Assembly (NCBI GenBank): GCA_963811225.1
Contig: CAWEQO010000016.1
Location: forward strand, 1 to 63,789
Direction of reading: 5' to 3'
DNA: 63,789 bases
Source of the DNA: CAWEQO01 sp963811225
Lineage (GTDB): Bacteria; Chloroflexota; Anaerolineae; Anaerolineales; Anaerolineaceae
The notes beneath the pieces are model-generated. The model saw nothing but the letters and a program-made list of their open reading frames with translations. It did not search any database and had not been told where the DNA came from. Below are positions 1-7,859 of this stretch, in pieces; within the stretch, counting starts at the first letter, position 1, and each line of letters opens with the position of its first letter. The translations under genes and the position numbers were made by a program.

Positions 1-48
1 GGATTTTTGAAAAATGGGCAAGCAAATGTCGGCAGACTTGGGGCAGGT

Positions 49-1260
49 CTATGCAATCTCCAGGTCTTTGACGGCCATGGCGGCGATGGATTCGCCGATG
101 CTGATGGACGCAGTGGCAGCCGGGGAGGGGGCATTCAGCACATGGATCTGGCGCTCGGCCTGCTTGATACGGAAATCGTCGGCCAGGAAGCCGTTCGGCT
201 CCAACGCCTGGGCGCGCACCCCCGCGCCGCTTCTCTGAACGTCATCGTTTTGCAGCTCAGGGATCAACTTTTGCAAGGCGTGCACAAAGGCGCGCTTGTT
301 GAAAGAGCGGTACATCTCACCAATTCCCGTCTTCCAATATTTCATGGCCATGCGCCAGAAGCCTGTATAAGTAGCGTACTGGAGCATGTCGGGGATGGAG
401 ATATCGAACATCTTGTAACCTTCGCGACGGAAGGCCAGCACGGCATTGGGGCCCGCTTCGATGCCGCCATGGATCATGCGGGTGAAGTGGACGCCAAGGA
501 AGGGGAAGCGGGCGTCCGGCACCGGATAGATGAGATTGTTGACGAGGTACTGCTTTTCCGGCGTCAGCTCGTAATATTCGCCACGGAAGGGGATGATTTG
601 CAAACCGGGATCGACGCCGGCCATGCGAGCGATGCGGTCGGAGTACAGACCGGCGCAGTTGATCAGATTGTGGGCCTGGACGTCGCAGCAGGAGGTCTCG
701 ATAGTGAACTCGCTGCCATGTTTGTGGATGGCATTGACCTTGGCGCCCAGCTGGATGGTCCCACCGCGCTCCTGGACGATTTTCGCATAGGTTTCGGTGA
801 CCTGGGTATAATCGACGATCCCGGTTTCTTGCACGTGCAAGCCGGCCACGCCGACGGTATACGGCTCGTATTCCTTGATCTCCTCGGCGCTGAGCCGCCG
901 CAGGCCTTCCAGCCCATTGGCCTCGCCGCGCTTCTCCAACGCGTCGAGGGCGGGCAGCTCGCTTTCGCTTGTGGCTACCACGACTTTGCCGCAGCGATCG
1001 TGAGCGATGCCGTACTGCTCGCAGAACGCGTACATTTGCTTACGGCCGTTGACACAATTTAGGGCTTTGAGGGAACCGGGCTTGTAATACAGCCCGGAAT
1101 GAATGACACCGCTGTTATGACCGGTTTGGTGTGCGGCTACATGATCTTCGGCCTCAAGGACAATGAGCGACAGCGAGCGGCCTTCCGTGAGCGCCATGGC
1201 TGTTGCCAGCCCGACAATCCCGCCTCCAATGATGGCGACGTCGTATGGAGTTGATGGCAT
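49..1260 (-). CDS. lhgO: L-2-hydroxyglutarate oxidase (FAD-dependent, LhgO family)
   Basis: This 403-residue flavoprotein probably oxidises L-2-hydroxyglutarate to 2-oxoglutarate and passes electrons to the membrane quinone pool. The N-terminus has the dinucleotide-binding glycine motif GGGIVGLATA near residues 11-20, followed by the LhgO hallmark HQTGHNSGVIHSGLYY, in which a His is the usual flavin attachment or active-site residue. Length fits the family (about 400). I chose the ATG at 1260, just before the FAD motif; another in-frame start lies five codons upstream and neither has a strong Shine-Dalgarno. The gene is transcribed in the same direction as the small gene upstream, but a long hairpin separates them, so it may be its own unit. 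Other DAO-family oxidases such as glycerol-3-phosphate dehydrogenase are less likely given the HSGLYY motif. Confidence 0.9.
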   Translation of the reverse strand: MPSTPYDVAIIGGGIVGLATAMALTEGRSLSLIVLEAEDHVAAHQTGHNSGVIHSGLYYKPGSLKALNCVNGRKQMYAFCEQYGIAHDRCGKVVVATSESELPALDALEKRGEANGLEGLRRLSAEEIKEYEPYTVGVAGLHVQETGIVDYTQVTETYAKIVQERGGTIQLGAKVNAIHKHGSEFTIETSCCDVQAHNLINCAGLYSDRIARMAGVDPGLQIIPFRGEYYELTPEKQYLVNNLIYPVPDARFPFLGVHFTRMIHGGIEAGPNAVLAFRREGYKMFDISIPDMLQYATYTGFWRMAMKYWKTGIGEMYRSFNKRAFVHALQKLIPELQNDDVQRSGAGVRAQALEPNGFLADDFRIKQAERQIHVLNAPSPAATASISIGESIAAMAVKDLEIA

Positions 1261-1331
1261 GTTTTCGATCCCCAATCTAATCGTTATTCTGCATTACCAG
1301 TTGGATATATTTTATCCTCATTACAGGAAAG

Positions 1332-1401
1332 AAGCAAATTCAAACGATGGAATTCGCTGCTGTTGTCTGGCAGCAGTGAATCCCATCGTTTGAATTTGCT
1401 T
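1332..1401. terminator. Long inverted repeat, 31-bp stem
   Basis: Arms 1332-1362 and 1371-1401 pair over 31 positions with one mismatch and one G-U pair around an 8-nt loop. The right arm begins inside the stop codon of the 92-aa gene at 1400. It lies between two genes that both run leftwards, so here it is probably a terminator or processing site between tandem genes. Confidence 0.75.
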
Positions 1402-1678
1402 ACACCGCCGCGTAGGTTTCCCCGATATCTTCGACGACCCGGTAGACGAAGTCCCCTTGGCGGACGTAATCGACAACCTGCACGGCGATCTCTTCGCAGG
1501 ATGCGCTGATGGCAATTTTACGGTGGTTGGCTTCCATCGAAAAGTTAGGTTGGGTGAAGTCGGTGGTGTATCCGAGGAAATGCAGGTAGTCGCCCAATTT
1601 GACGGGAATGTCCAGGCAGATGACGGCGACGTTCAAGCGGGTGTAGTAATGCAGTACTTTACCGACACGAACCTCCAT
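1400..1678 (-). CDS. Small translation-elongation-factor-like protein (EF-Tu domain 2-like)
   Basis: A 92-residue protein starting MEVRVGKVLHYY, preceded by AGGAGG about six bases upstream. It resembles the small stand-alone beta-barrel proteins annotated as translation elongation factor-like: the GKV-HYY start, a LGDYLHFLGYTTDF segment equivalent to the GDxIHIKGHTTDF of the family, and a SMEANHRK stretch equivalent to the usual SMQ-EHK. The fold is that of the second domain of EF-Tu and similar GTPases, but no GTPase domain is present. The actual role of these proteins is unknown to me; nucleic-acid or ribosome binding is only inferred from the fold. A reading frame extends upstream but the upstream codons do not look coding. 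Confidence 0.75.
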   Translation of the reverse strand: MEVRVGKVLHYYTRLNVAVICLDIPVKLGDYLHFLGYTTDFTQPNFSMEANHRKIAISASCEEIAVQVVDYVRQGDFVYRVVEDIGETYAAV

Positions 1679-1834
1679 TGTGCGCCTCCTTTCGCAATAA
1701 AAAGGCTCCGGTGGTTCTGGGGTGGCGGAAAAGGGCCAGCTACTCTTCAGTGTACGGAAAATGCATGGGGAATGCAAGGGATTGTGCAGATTGGCGCAGG
1801 CTTGGTCCGGGGGCGTGCACTGACCATTGGGTTG

Positions 1835-3967
1835 CTAAATCCTCACGATCACCCTGGTGAACGCGCCCGGTTTGCTCTCGACCGCCAGCGAGCCGCCGAC
1901 GACGGCCATGAGCGTGGTGTGCAGCGATAAACCCTGACCGGCGCCGCTGCTGTTGGACTGGTTGGCGCTGCCGCCGGGGACGATGCCGACGCCGTTGTCC
2001 TCCACACTGATCTGGAAGCCATTCTGTCCGGAGGCCGCGACGCGCAGGTGCAGGGGCTGATCGCCGCGGGCATGGCGGGCAGCGTTGCGAACGGCCTCGC
2101 GCACGGCGTAATACAGCACTTCGGCGGTCAGGGGTGAAAGACTGCAGGCGGCGTCGAGGGCGGCGTCATCCTGCGACCAGGTGGATTGGTCAAAGGGGCC
2201 GGAAAAGTCTTGTTCGACCATTTGGCGCAGCGCACCGAGCAGCCCCAGGCGGTTCAGGGCCGGTGCCGGTTGGGCCGGCAGGTCGCGCAGCAGGGCCGAG
2301 ACCTGGCGGTGGACTGCGCTTAGCTGCTGAACGGCATTTTGGACTTCGGGTGCGGCGGCGGCAGCTGAACCGCCCAACTCGAGCAGGGTGGTGTGTAGAG
2401 CCGGGAGGATCTCATCGTGGAGTGTGCGGCGGGTCTGGCGGTCGAGCACCTGCCCGGCCACCATGCGCTCGCGCTGCAGCGCACTCAATCGGCGCACGAT
2501 CTCGACGCTGGCCATGGTATCCACCAGGCGCTCGCCGCTGGCGCGGGCAATCTCGATCTCTTCTTGAGTGTAGAAACTGCGGCCGTTCTTCTCGCCCAAG
2601 AGCAGCGCACCGATCAGGCCGCGCTCGCTCCACAGCGGAATGGCCAGAGCGAAGCCGTTGTGCTCGGAGGGGTCGAGCTCGACCACCATCAGTTCAGGCG
2701 AAGTGAAGCGGGCGGCGATGGGCTCGATGGATGGCAGTTCGCTCGTTTTTCCGGGCGGGTAGATCAACGGTGGCCCGGCGAAGGCTGCCAGCGGACCGAG
2801 CGTGACCAGGGCGGCGCGGCCGGCGTCCAGGACTTCCTGGCACAGGGCGTGGAAGGGCAGGTCGAGGTCGAGATCGGGCAAATCGGAAGGACCGGCTGAC
2901 AGGGCGCGCTCGTAGATGCGCTGGCTGGCGACGAACGGCCGCAGCTGGCGGATGGTCCAGTCGCGTTCGACGAACGATCGCCAGGTGAGCAGCGCCAGGG
3001 AGACGGCCGCCATCAGCAGGGCCAGGAGCAGGCTGTAGATGGCGGAGATGCGCAGGTTGTAGGCGCCCGAGACCAGCAGGCTGATCCCGGCGGCCAGCAG
3101 GATGGCGATGTAATAATAGCGCCGCAGCCCCTGGCGAGGCAGGGCTTTGCCGGTAAAGATCTCATAGGAGACCAGGGCCTGCCCCAGGAACAGCACCGAT
3201 AGGCCGATCAGCCCGGCGATGAGGATGTCGTGCAGGGTCAGGTGCAGGCTGAACCACTGCATCGATGGCCCCCGGCCGGACAGCAACCCTGAGAACCAGA
3301 CGATCCGCACCACCACCCAGCCGACCAGCAGGCTGACGATCAGCAGGATCAACGAGGAAGCCAGTAACCAGGGCTGGGCGCGGCGGCGAGCGGCGTCGCC
3401 CATCGGCCGCCGGGTGGGGCCGGGACGCCGCAAAGCGTCCAGCGCAGGGAACAGGCACAGCAGGATGTAGACCGGCAGGAGCAGGATGGGCAGCGGGACG
3501 CCGAACAGGACCGGGCGTGCCTGGTGGATGTCGAGGTAGGTGATCTCACTGAAGCTGGGCAGCGAATGCGGCAGCAGGAGCAAGGCGACCATGAACCCGG
3601 CAAACAGCACGTTCAATATCAGGAAAGGCGCCTGGCGGCGGTGCATGGCGGTGCGTGGGCGCTCCCAGAAACCGGCATACCACAGCACCACCAGGTACCA
3701 GGCGACCGGCGAGAGCACGACGGGCAGCCAGCCGGCCCGCCACCACAGCTGCAGCCAGGGGTTGCCGACCTGGAAGCCCAGCGCCAGGATGAGAGAGTGG
3801 CAGACGAAGAAGGCCGAGCCGAGCAGCAAGCCGCCGGCGGTCAGGTGGATGCCGGGGGTGCGGCGCTCACTGGTTAGCCAGACGGTCAGCCCAAGCCAGG
3901 CAAGCAGGATGGTGTTGAACAGCGAGACGGCCAGGGCGGCCCAATCAAGCAGGAATAAGCCGCTCAC
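1835..3967 (-). CDS. Membrane sensor histidine kinase (GAF-like domain, NarL-partner type)
   Basis: A 710-residue sensor kinase. The first about 340 residues hold roughly nine hydrophobic segments, a multi-pass membrane sensor. A GAF-like region follows (about 350-500), then a dimerisation/phosphoacceptor helix of the HisKA_3 type with LHDEILPALH (His near residue 516), and a HATPase_c domain with N-box EAVRNAARHARG, G1 box VEDNGVGI and the GAGQGLSL segment near the C-terminus. This arrangement is typical of kinases that pair with LuxR/NarL-type regulators. The GTG start overlaps the stop of the response regulator gene (GTGA), so the two are translationally coupled. The signal sensed cannot be read from the sequence. 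Confidence 0.9.
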   Translation of the reverse strand: MSGLFLLDWAALAVSLFNTILLAWLGLTVWLTSERRTPGIHLTAGGLLLGSAFFVCHSLILALGFQVGNPWLQLWWRAGWLPVVLSPVAWYLVVLWYAGFWERPRTAMHRRQAPFLILNVLFAGFMVALLLLPHSLPSFSEITYLDIHQARPVLFGVPLPILLLPVYILLCLFPALDALRRPGPTRRPMGDAARRRAQPWLLASSLILLIVSLLVGWVVVRIVWFSGLLSGRGPSMQWFSLHLTLHDILIAGLIGLSVLFLGQALVSYEIFTGKALPRQGLRRYYYIAILLAAGISLLVSGAYNLRISAIYSLLLALLMAAVSLALLTWRSFVERDWTIRQLRPFVASQRIYERALSAGPSDLPDLDLDLPFHALCQEVLDAGRAALVTLGPLAAFAGPPLIYPPGKTSELPSIEPIAARFTSPELMVVELDPSEHNGFALAIPLWSERGLIGALLLGEKNGRSFYTQEEIEIARASGERLVDTMASVEIVRRLSALQRERMVAGQVLDRQTRRTLHDEILPALHTTLLELGGSAAAAAPEVQNAVQQLSAVHRQVSALLRDLPAQPAPALNRLGLLGALRQMVEQDFSGPFDQSTWSQDDAALDAACSLSPLTAEVLYYAVREAVRNAARHARGDQPLHLRVAASGQNGFQISVEDNGVGIVPGGSANQSNSSGAGQGLSLHTTLMAVVGGSLAVESKPGAFTRVIVRI

Positions 3968-4707
3968 TCAGCCTCCTCCCAGGGCACCCACTGGCCGCGC
4001 TCGTCCTGCATGGAAGGGAGACCATCGGCATCCCAGACCAGCAGACGCCCGGCGCGATAGATGATGGCGGCGCGGGTGCGGGCGACCTTCTCATCGGTGG
4101 CGGTCTCGTCCAGACCCCAGGCAGCGTAGATCTGGCCATTGGTGCGGCTGATGGTGCGCTTGTCGCGGAAACCCATCTGGGCGGCGATCTGCTCGTTGGT
4201 CAGGCCGTTGGCGAGCATACGGGCCACGGCGCGCTCATTGGGTTCCAGCAGGGCCAGGGGTGACTGCTCGTCCTTTTGGCGCACTTCGATCACGCGGGTC
4301 TCGATGTCAGAGTTGATGAAGCTGCGACCGGACACCGCGTCTCGAATGAGCGGGACGATCATTTGCGGCAGCAAGTAATTGGACTTGCGCACGTAGGCGT
4401 AATGGGAGAGGACGCCGGACAGGCGGAAGTCGCGGTAGTAGTTGTCGTCGTCCTGGATGGAATAGAAAACGACCGGCAGGCGCGGAAACTCGCGACGGAT
4501 GGCGACAGCAGCCTGGATGCCGTTCATCTGACCGGCGAGCTGAACGTCCATCAGGATGGCCTGGGGCGGGTCTTGCAGGGCGCAGGCAAGGGCGTCTTCG
4601 CCGCTGTCCACGCCGCAGGTGACCTGGATCTCGCCGGTGGCTGTCAGCCCGGTGACGAGCGCCTGGCGCAGGGCGGTGTTGTCTTCGACGACCAGTAGGG
4701 TTAGCAA
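3964..4707 (-). CDS. NarL/LuxR-type response regulator
   Basis: Response regulator of 247 residues. The receiver domain begins LLVVEDN and has the phosphoacceptor in ILMDVQL (Asp near residue 53). The C-terminal part holds a LuxR-like helix-turn-helix (LEPNERAVARMLANGLTNEQ and beyond), somewhat divergent, followed by an unusual tail of about 40 residues. The reading frame is open for 250 bases further upstream, but those codons do not match receiver domains; I chose a TTG start at 4707 with GAGGA ten bases upstream, directly before the first receiver beta strand. It is first in a two-gene operon with the sensor kinase. It probably controls the operon itself and unknown targets. Confidence 0.85.
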   Translation of the reverse strand: MLTLLVVEDNTALRQALVTGLTATGEIQVTCGVDSGEDALACALQDPPQAILMDVQLAGQMNGIQAAVAIRREFPRLPVVFYSIQDDDNYYRDFRLSGVLSHYAYVRKSNYLLPQMIVPLIRDAVSGRSFINSDIETRVIEVRQKDEQSPLALLEPNERAVARMLANGLTNEQIAAQMGFRDKRTISRTNGQIYAAWGLDETATDEKVARTRAAIIYRAGRLLVWDADGLPSMQDERGQWVPWEEAE

Positions 4708-4758
4708 GAGTATCTTATCCTCGAAATCTTTTTTGGATTGGAAGCATCCTTTCGATCT

Positions 4759-4788
4759 ATTGTACGTTGGAACGGTGTGATCGGTAAA
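4759..4788 (-). promoter_or_regulatory. Candidate promoter of the two-component operon
   Basis: On the minus strand TTTACC, an 18-base spacer and TACAAT lie about 50 bases upstream of the TTG start of the response regulator. Match to sigma-70 consensus is fair. A second possible promoter (TTGACG, 18 bases, TATGCT) lies further upstream near 4820-4860. Confidence 0.4.
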
Positions 4789-4957
4789 GGAAGGGGATCG
4801 GCCAAACGACGGCTGCCATGCCCTTTCCCCAGAGCATACCTCACTGTAAGAAGAGCCGTCAAGCACTTGAGTGCGCGCAAACCGGGACTTGAGAGGTTTT
4901 TTTAGGCTGCAGGGGCGGGTATACTGGAGGAAATCCCTGCATCGAGGAGGATCATGC

Positions 4958-5614
4958 ATGCTTAAAAAGCTAGCGTGGGTTTCGGCCTATGCGATATCGA
5001 TGGCGTTTATCGAGGCGGCGGTGGTCGTGTACCTGCGCGGGCTGCTGTTTTACGGCTCGGAGACGGTGGAGCTGGGCGGGTATTACCGGATCGAGATTGG
5101 TCGTGAGGCGGCCACGCTGGTGATGCTGATGGCGGTAGGTTGGTTGGCGGGGCGCAGCTGGCCCGAACGCCTGGCGTACGGTGTGTATGCTTTCGGGTTG
5201 TGGGACATCGGCTACTATGTCTGGCTTAAAGTTACGACCGGATGGCCGGAGAGCTTTTTAAGCCCGGATGTGCTGTTCCTGATCCCTGTGCGCTGGACGG
5301 GCCCGGTTCTGGCGCCGGCGCTGATTGCGGCGCTGATGTGTTTTGGCGCGGTGATTTTATTGAAGCGGATGGAGCAAGAAAAGCGGCTGCACTTTCCTCC
5401 GCTGCGCATAGCCATGTTAGGAGTTGGCGGAGCGCTGGCGCTGTTCACTTTCGTGATGGATACGCTGCTCGCCTACCTGCAGGGCAACCCGGATTGGAAC
5501 GATCTCTATCCGGGCACTTTCCACTGGCCGCTGTTCCTTCCGGCGTTCGTGCTGATGAGCGCCCCGATTTTCCAGTTGACGTTCGAATCAAAAAATAAGG
5601 AGAAGCAAGCATGA
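4958..5614 (+). CDS. Conserved-type integral membrane protein, function unknown
   Basis: A 218-residue hydrophobic protein starting MLKKLAWV after a GAGGAGG Shine-Dalgarno; an ATG four bases earlier is out of frame. It has about six predicted membrane helices and no recognisable catalytic motif. A TATACT box at 4920-4925 lies just upstream and may be its -10 element. The stop overlaps the start of the next gene (ATGA), so the two membrane proteins are coupled in one operon. I do not recognise the family. Confidence 0.7.
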   Translation: MLKKLAWVSAYAISMAFIEAAVVVYLRGLLFYGSETVELGGYYRIEIGREAATLVMLMAVGWLAGRSWPERLAYGVYAFGLWDIGYYVWLKVTTGWPESFLSPDVLFLIPVRWTGPVLAPALIAALMCFGAVILLKRMEQEKRLHFPPLRIAMLGVGGALALFTFVMDTLLAYLQGNPDWNDLYPGTFHWPLFLPAFVLMSAPIFQLTFESKNKEKQA

Positions 5615-7217
5615 CAATCATCAAACGCAAACACCTGCTCATCCTGGTGGCCTTGCTGGCCGGGTGGGCATTCGACCTGCTGTTCTGGCAGCGGCGCCCG
5701 GGCGTATCCGTCCCGATTTACGTGGCGATCCTGCTGGCGGGGCTGTTCGTGCTGGCCTGGGTTGAGCGCGTGCGAGTCTCTGCCTGGAGCCTGGCGCTGA
5801 CTCCGCCGATCTTGTTCTTCGCAGTGATGCTGTATGTGCGCCAGGAGCCGATGACGATCTTCGTCAGCGGGCTGCTGCTGGCCGTTCTAATGCTGGGGCT
5901 GGCGCTGAGCCTGGTCAGCGGGCTGTGGCCGCGCTTTAGTCTGACAGACTGGTTCATCGGGGCGCTGCGGGTGACAGTCAGCGCTTTCGCCGGCGTGTTT
6001 CCATTGTTCCCGCACAAGGCGAAGATGATGGACGGCGCCGGGTTGGCCGAGCCGCCGGAAGAGGTGGTTAACCCCAAGACGGTCTGGCCGCTGGTGCGCT
6101 CGATCTTGATCGGCCTATTGATCGCTCTGCCGGTCGTGCTGGTGCTCGGCGGCTTGTTGGCGATGGCCGACCCGGTCTTCAACGACCTGCTGGCGCGATT
6201 CTTAAGAATTGGTCGGAGTACTTCTGGCGGTTGGTAATCATCCTGGCGCTGGCGTACCTGCTTACGGGGGTCTATCTCTACAGCCTGACACGCAGTGGCG
6301 AGAAGCGCCTGATCGGAGCGGATAAGCCGTGGATGCCGGCCTTCCTGGGTGGGATCGAGTCCAGCACGGTGCTGGCGTGCGTCGACCTGCTGTTTATGCT
6401 GTTCGTGGTCGTTCAGTTTACCTACTTCTTTGGTGGAGGGGCCAACATCAACCTCGAGGGCTACACCTATGCCCAATACGCTCGCAAGGGTTTCATGGAG
6501 CTCGTGTGGGTGGCGTTTCTCAGCCTGCTGCTGTTCTTGAGCCTGAATGCGATCACCCGGCGCGACACCCGCCTGTTCAAGTGGCTGTTCTCAGGCCTGG
6601 GGATTGGTCTGGTGGCGCTGGTTGGCGTGATCCTGCTCTCGGCCTACTACCGTCTCAACTTATATGAAAGCGTGTACGGCTTTTCCCGCATCCGCACCTA
6701 CGTGCACGTGTTCATGGTCTGGCTGGGGCTGCTGCTGCTGGCGACGATCCTGCTGGAACTGGTCGGGAAGACGCGCTGGTTCGCCTCGGCGCTGCTGCTG
6801 ACCGCGCTGGGGTTTGGGGCCAGCCTGAGCCTGCTGAACGTGGACGGCTTCATCGCCCGGCAGAACGTGCCGCAGGTGAGCGAACCGGATACCGGCAGCC
6901 GGGTGGCGGTGGACCACAACTACTTGCTGACGTTATCAACGGATGCTGTTCCCGCTATCGTGACCCGCTATCAATCGCTGGCAAGTGGGGAAGTGAGCGA
7001 CAACCTGGGGGCAGTGCTGGCCTGCAAGGAACACGAGCTGCAGAACGAGGAGCCGCAGAGCTGGCCGAGCTACCGCTACAGCCCGGCGCGCGCACGGCAG
7101 GCGCTTCTGGCGGTTGAGAATGACCTGAAGCAGTACACCTGGAAAGAGCAGGGATATGGGAATTACGTGGTGAAGGGTGGGAACGAGTATTTTTGCCAGG
7201 GCGGCAGCTGGGACTGA
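5611..7217 (+). pseudogene. DUF4173/DUF4153-like membrane protein, split by a frameshift
   Basis: Two overlapping reading frames together make one DUF4173-like membrane protein of about 535 residues. The first frame (5611-6237, 208 residues) runs to the DPVFNDLLARF segment and then stops after a short out-of-frame tail. The second frame supplies KNWSEYFWRLVIILALAYLL directly from 6204, followed by the rest of the membrane domain (ANINLEGYTYAQYARKGF, a family hallmark) and a soluble C-terminal region. Loss of one base between about 6201 and 6204 restores a single frame. No slippery heptamer is obvious, so programmed frameshifting is unlikely; a true inactivating mutation or a sequencing error are both possible. 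It is coupled to the upstream membrane protein through an ATGA overlap. Confidence 0.8.
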
Positions 7218-7228
7218 TGATTACAAGA

Positions 7229-7267
7229 GCAGGGAACAGGCAGCAGTTACTGCTGCCTGTTCCCTGC
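7229..7267. terminator. Perfect 18-bp inverted repeat between convergent genes
   Basis: Arms 7229-7246 and 7250-7267 are perfectly complementary with a 3-nt loop (TTA). It lies between the DUF4173-like gene on the plus strand and the YeeE gene on the minus strand. No long U-run follows, but the position suggests a bidirectional terminator. Confidence 0.7.
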
Positions 7268-7300
7268 GATCGGTTTTGCGCGGCCGGTTACTCTGTCGCT

Positions 7301-7858
7301 TTAATCTTCCAGCTTATCTTTGCGTTTGAGGCCGTGTTCCAAGAAGTAAAACAACAGCAGGGTGAAGACCACGAACACGCTCACCAGCAGGAAGGGGTTG
7401 ACGTTCAGCAGCCCAGGCAGGGTGACGTTGCCGAGGTTGGCGGGCTTCGCCAGGGGCGGAAAGACCTGCTGGTAGGTTAAACCGAACAGGATGGCGCCTG
7501 CGATCAGCCCCAACACACCCGAGATCAGGTAATCCAGTTTGCCTTCGCCGGACCCGGCGACACAGGTGCCCGGTCAGTAACCGGTCAGCGACATGCCTGC
7601 GCCGAAGATCAGCCCGCCGACCAGGTTTCCGACCACGTAGGTGGCCGGGATGTTGGGAAACTGGAGTGCGCCGGTCTCATGCATCAGGTACAGCCCGATC
7701 ATGGCGATCACCAGGGCGGTCATCATGAACTTGATCACGGTCAGGTTGGTGAAGCGGAAGACGCCGGTGATGTTGGCGTAGCGGGTCAGCCCACCTTTAA
7801 CCAGGGCGAAGCCAAACAGGATGCCAAGCAGAACGACGATGGCGTATTCAAGGCTCAT
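7301..7858 (-). CDS. YeeE/YedE-family membrane protein, probable selenoprotein (UGA = Sec95)
   Basis: Reading through one in-frame UGA (7574-7576) gives a 185-residue YeeE/YedE (sulfur transport) protein with about four membrane helices. The UGA replaces the Cys of the family motif GYCPGT, giving GMSLTGY-U-PGTCVAGSGEG; the downstream half (KLDYLISGVLGLIAGA) is clearly the continuation of the same domain in the same frame. A hairpin with bacterial SECIS geometry lies just after the UGA. A second Cys sits four residues after the Sec, so a selenosulfide is possible. The ATG at 7858 follows the stop of the cytochrome-YeeE gene by one base (TGATATG), so the two are coupled. A nonsense mutation is the alternative, but the intact downstream frame and the hairpin argue for selenocysteine. 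Confidence 0.8.
7545..7576 (-). promoter_or_regulatory. Bacterial SECIS-like element after the in-frame UGA
   Basis: In the mRNA the UGA is followed by 13 bases, then a stem UCGCCG / CGGCGA with apical loop GGUC (7545-7560). The stem is perfect, the loop starts with G, and the loop lies 19 bases after the UGA. These match what is known of bacterial SECIS hairpins recognised by SelB: a short stem-loop about 16-37 bases downstream with a G at the start of the loop. Whether the genome encodes SelA, SelB, SelC and SelD cannot be seen here. Confidence 0.7.
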
Positions 7859-7859
7859 A

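Noticed and set aside
7..1062. 351-codon open frame opposite the hydroxyglutarate oxidase gene
   Set aside because: Antisense to a clear enzyme gene; the translation has no family resemblance and reflects GC codon bias.
7574..7576. UGA as an ordinary stop splitting the YeeE gene into two pseudogene pieces
   Set aside because: The downstream frame is intact without any other disruption, the position is the conserved Cys, and a SECIS-like hairpin follows. Kept as a possible alternative only.
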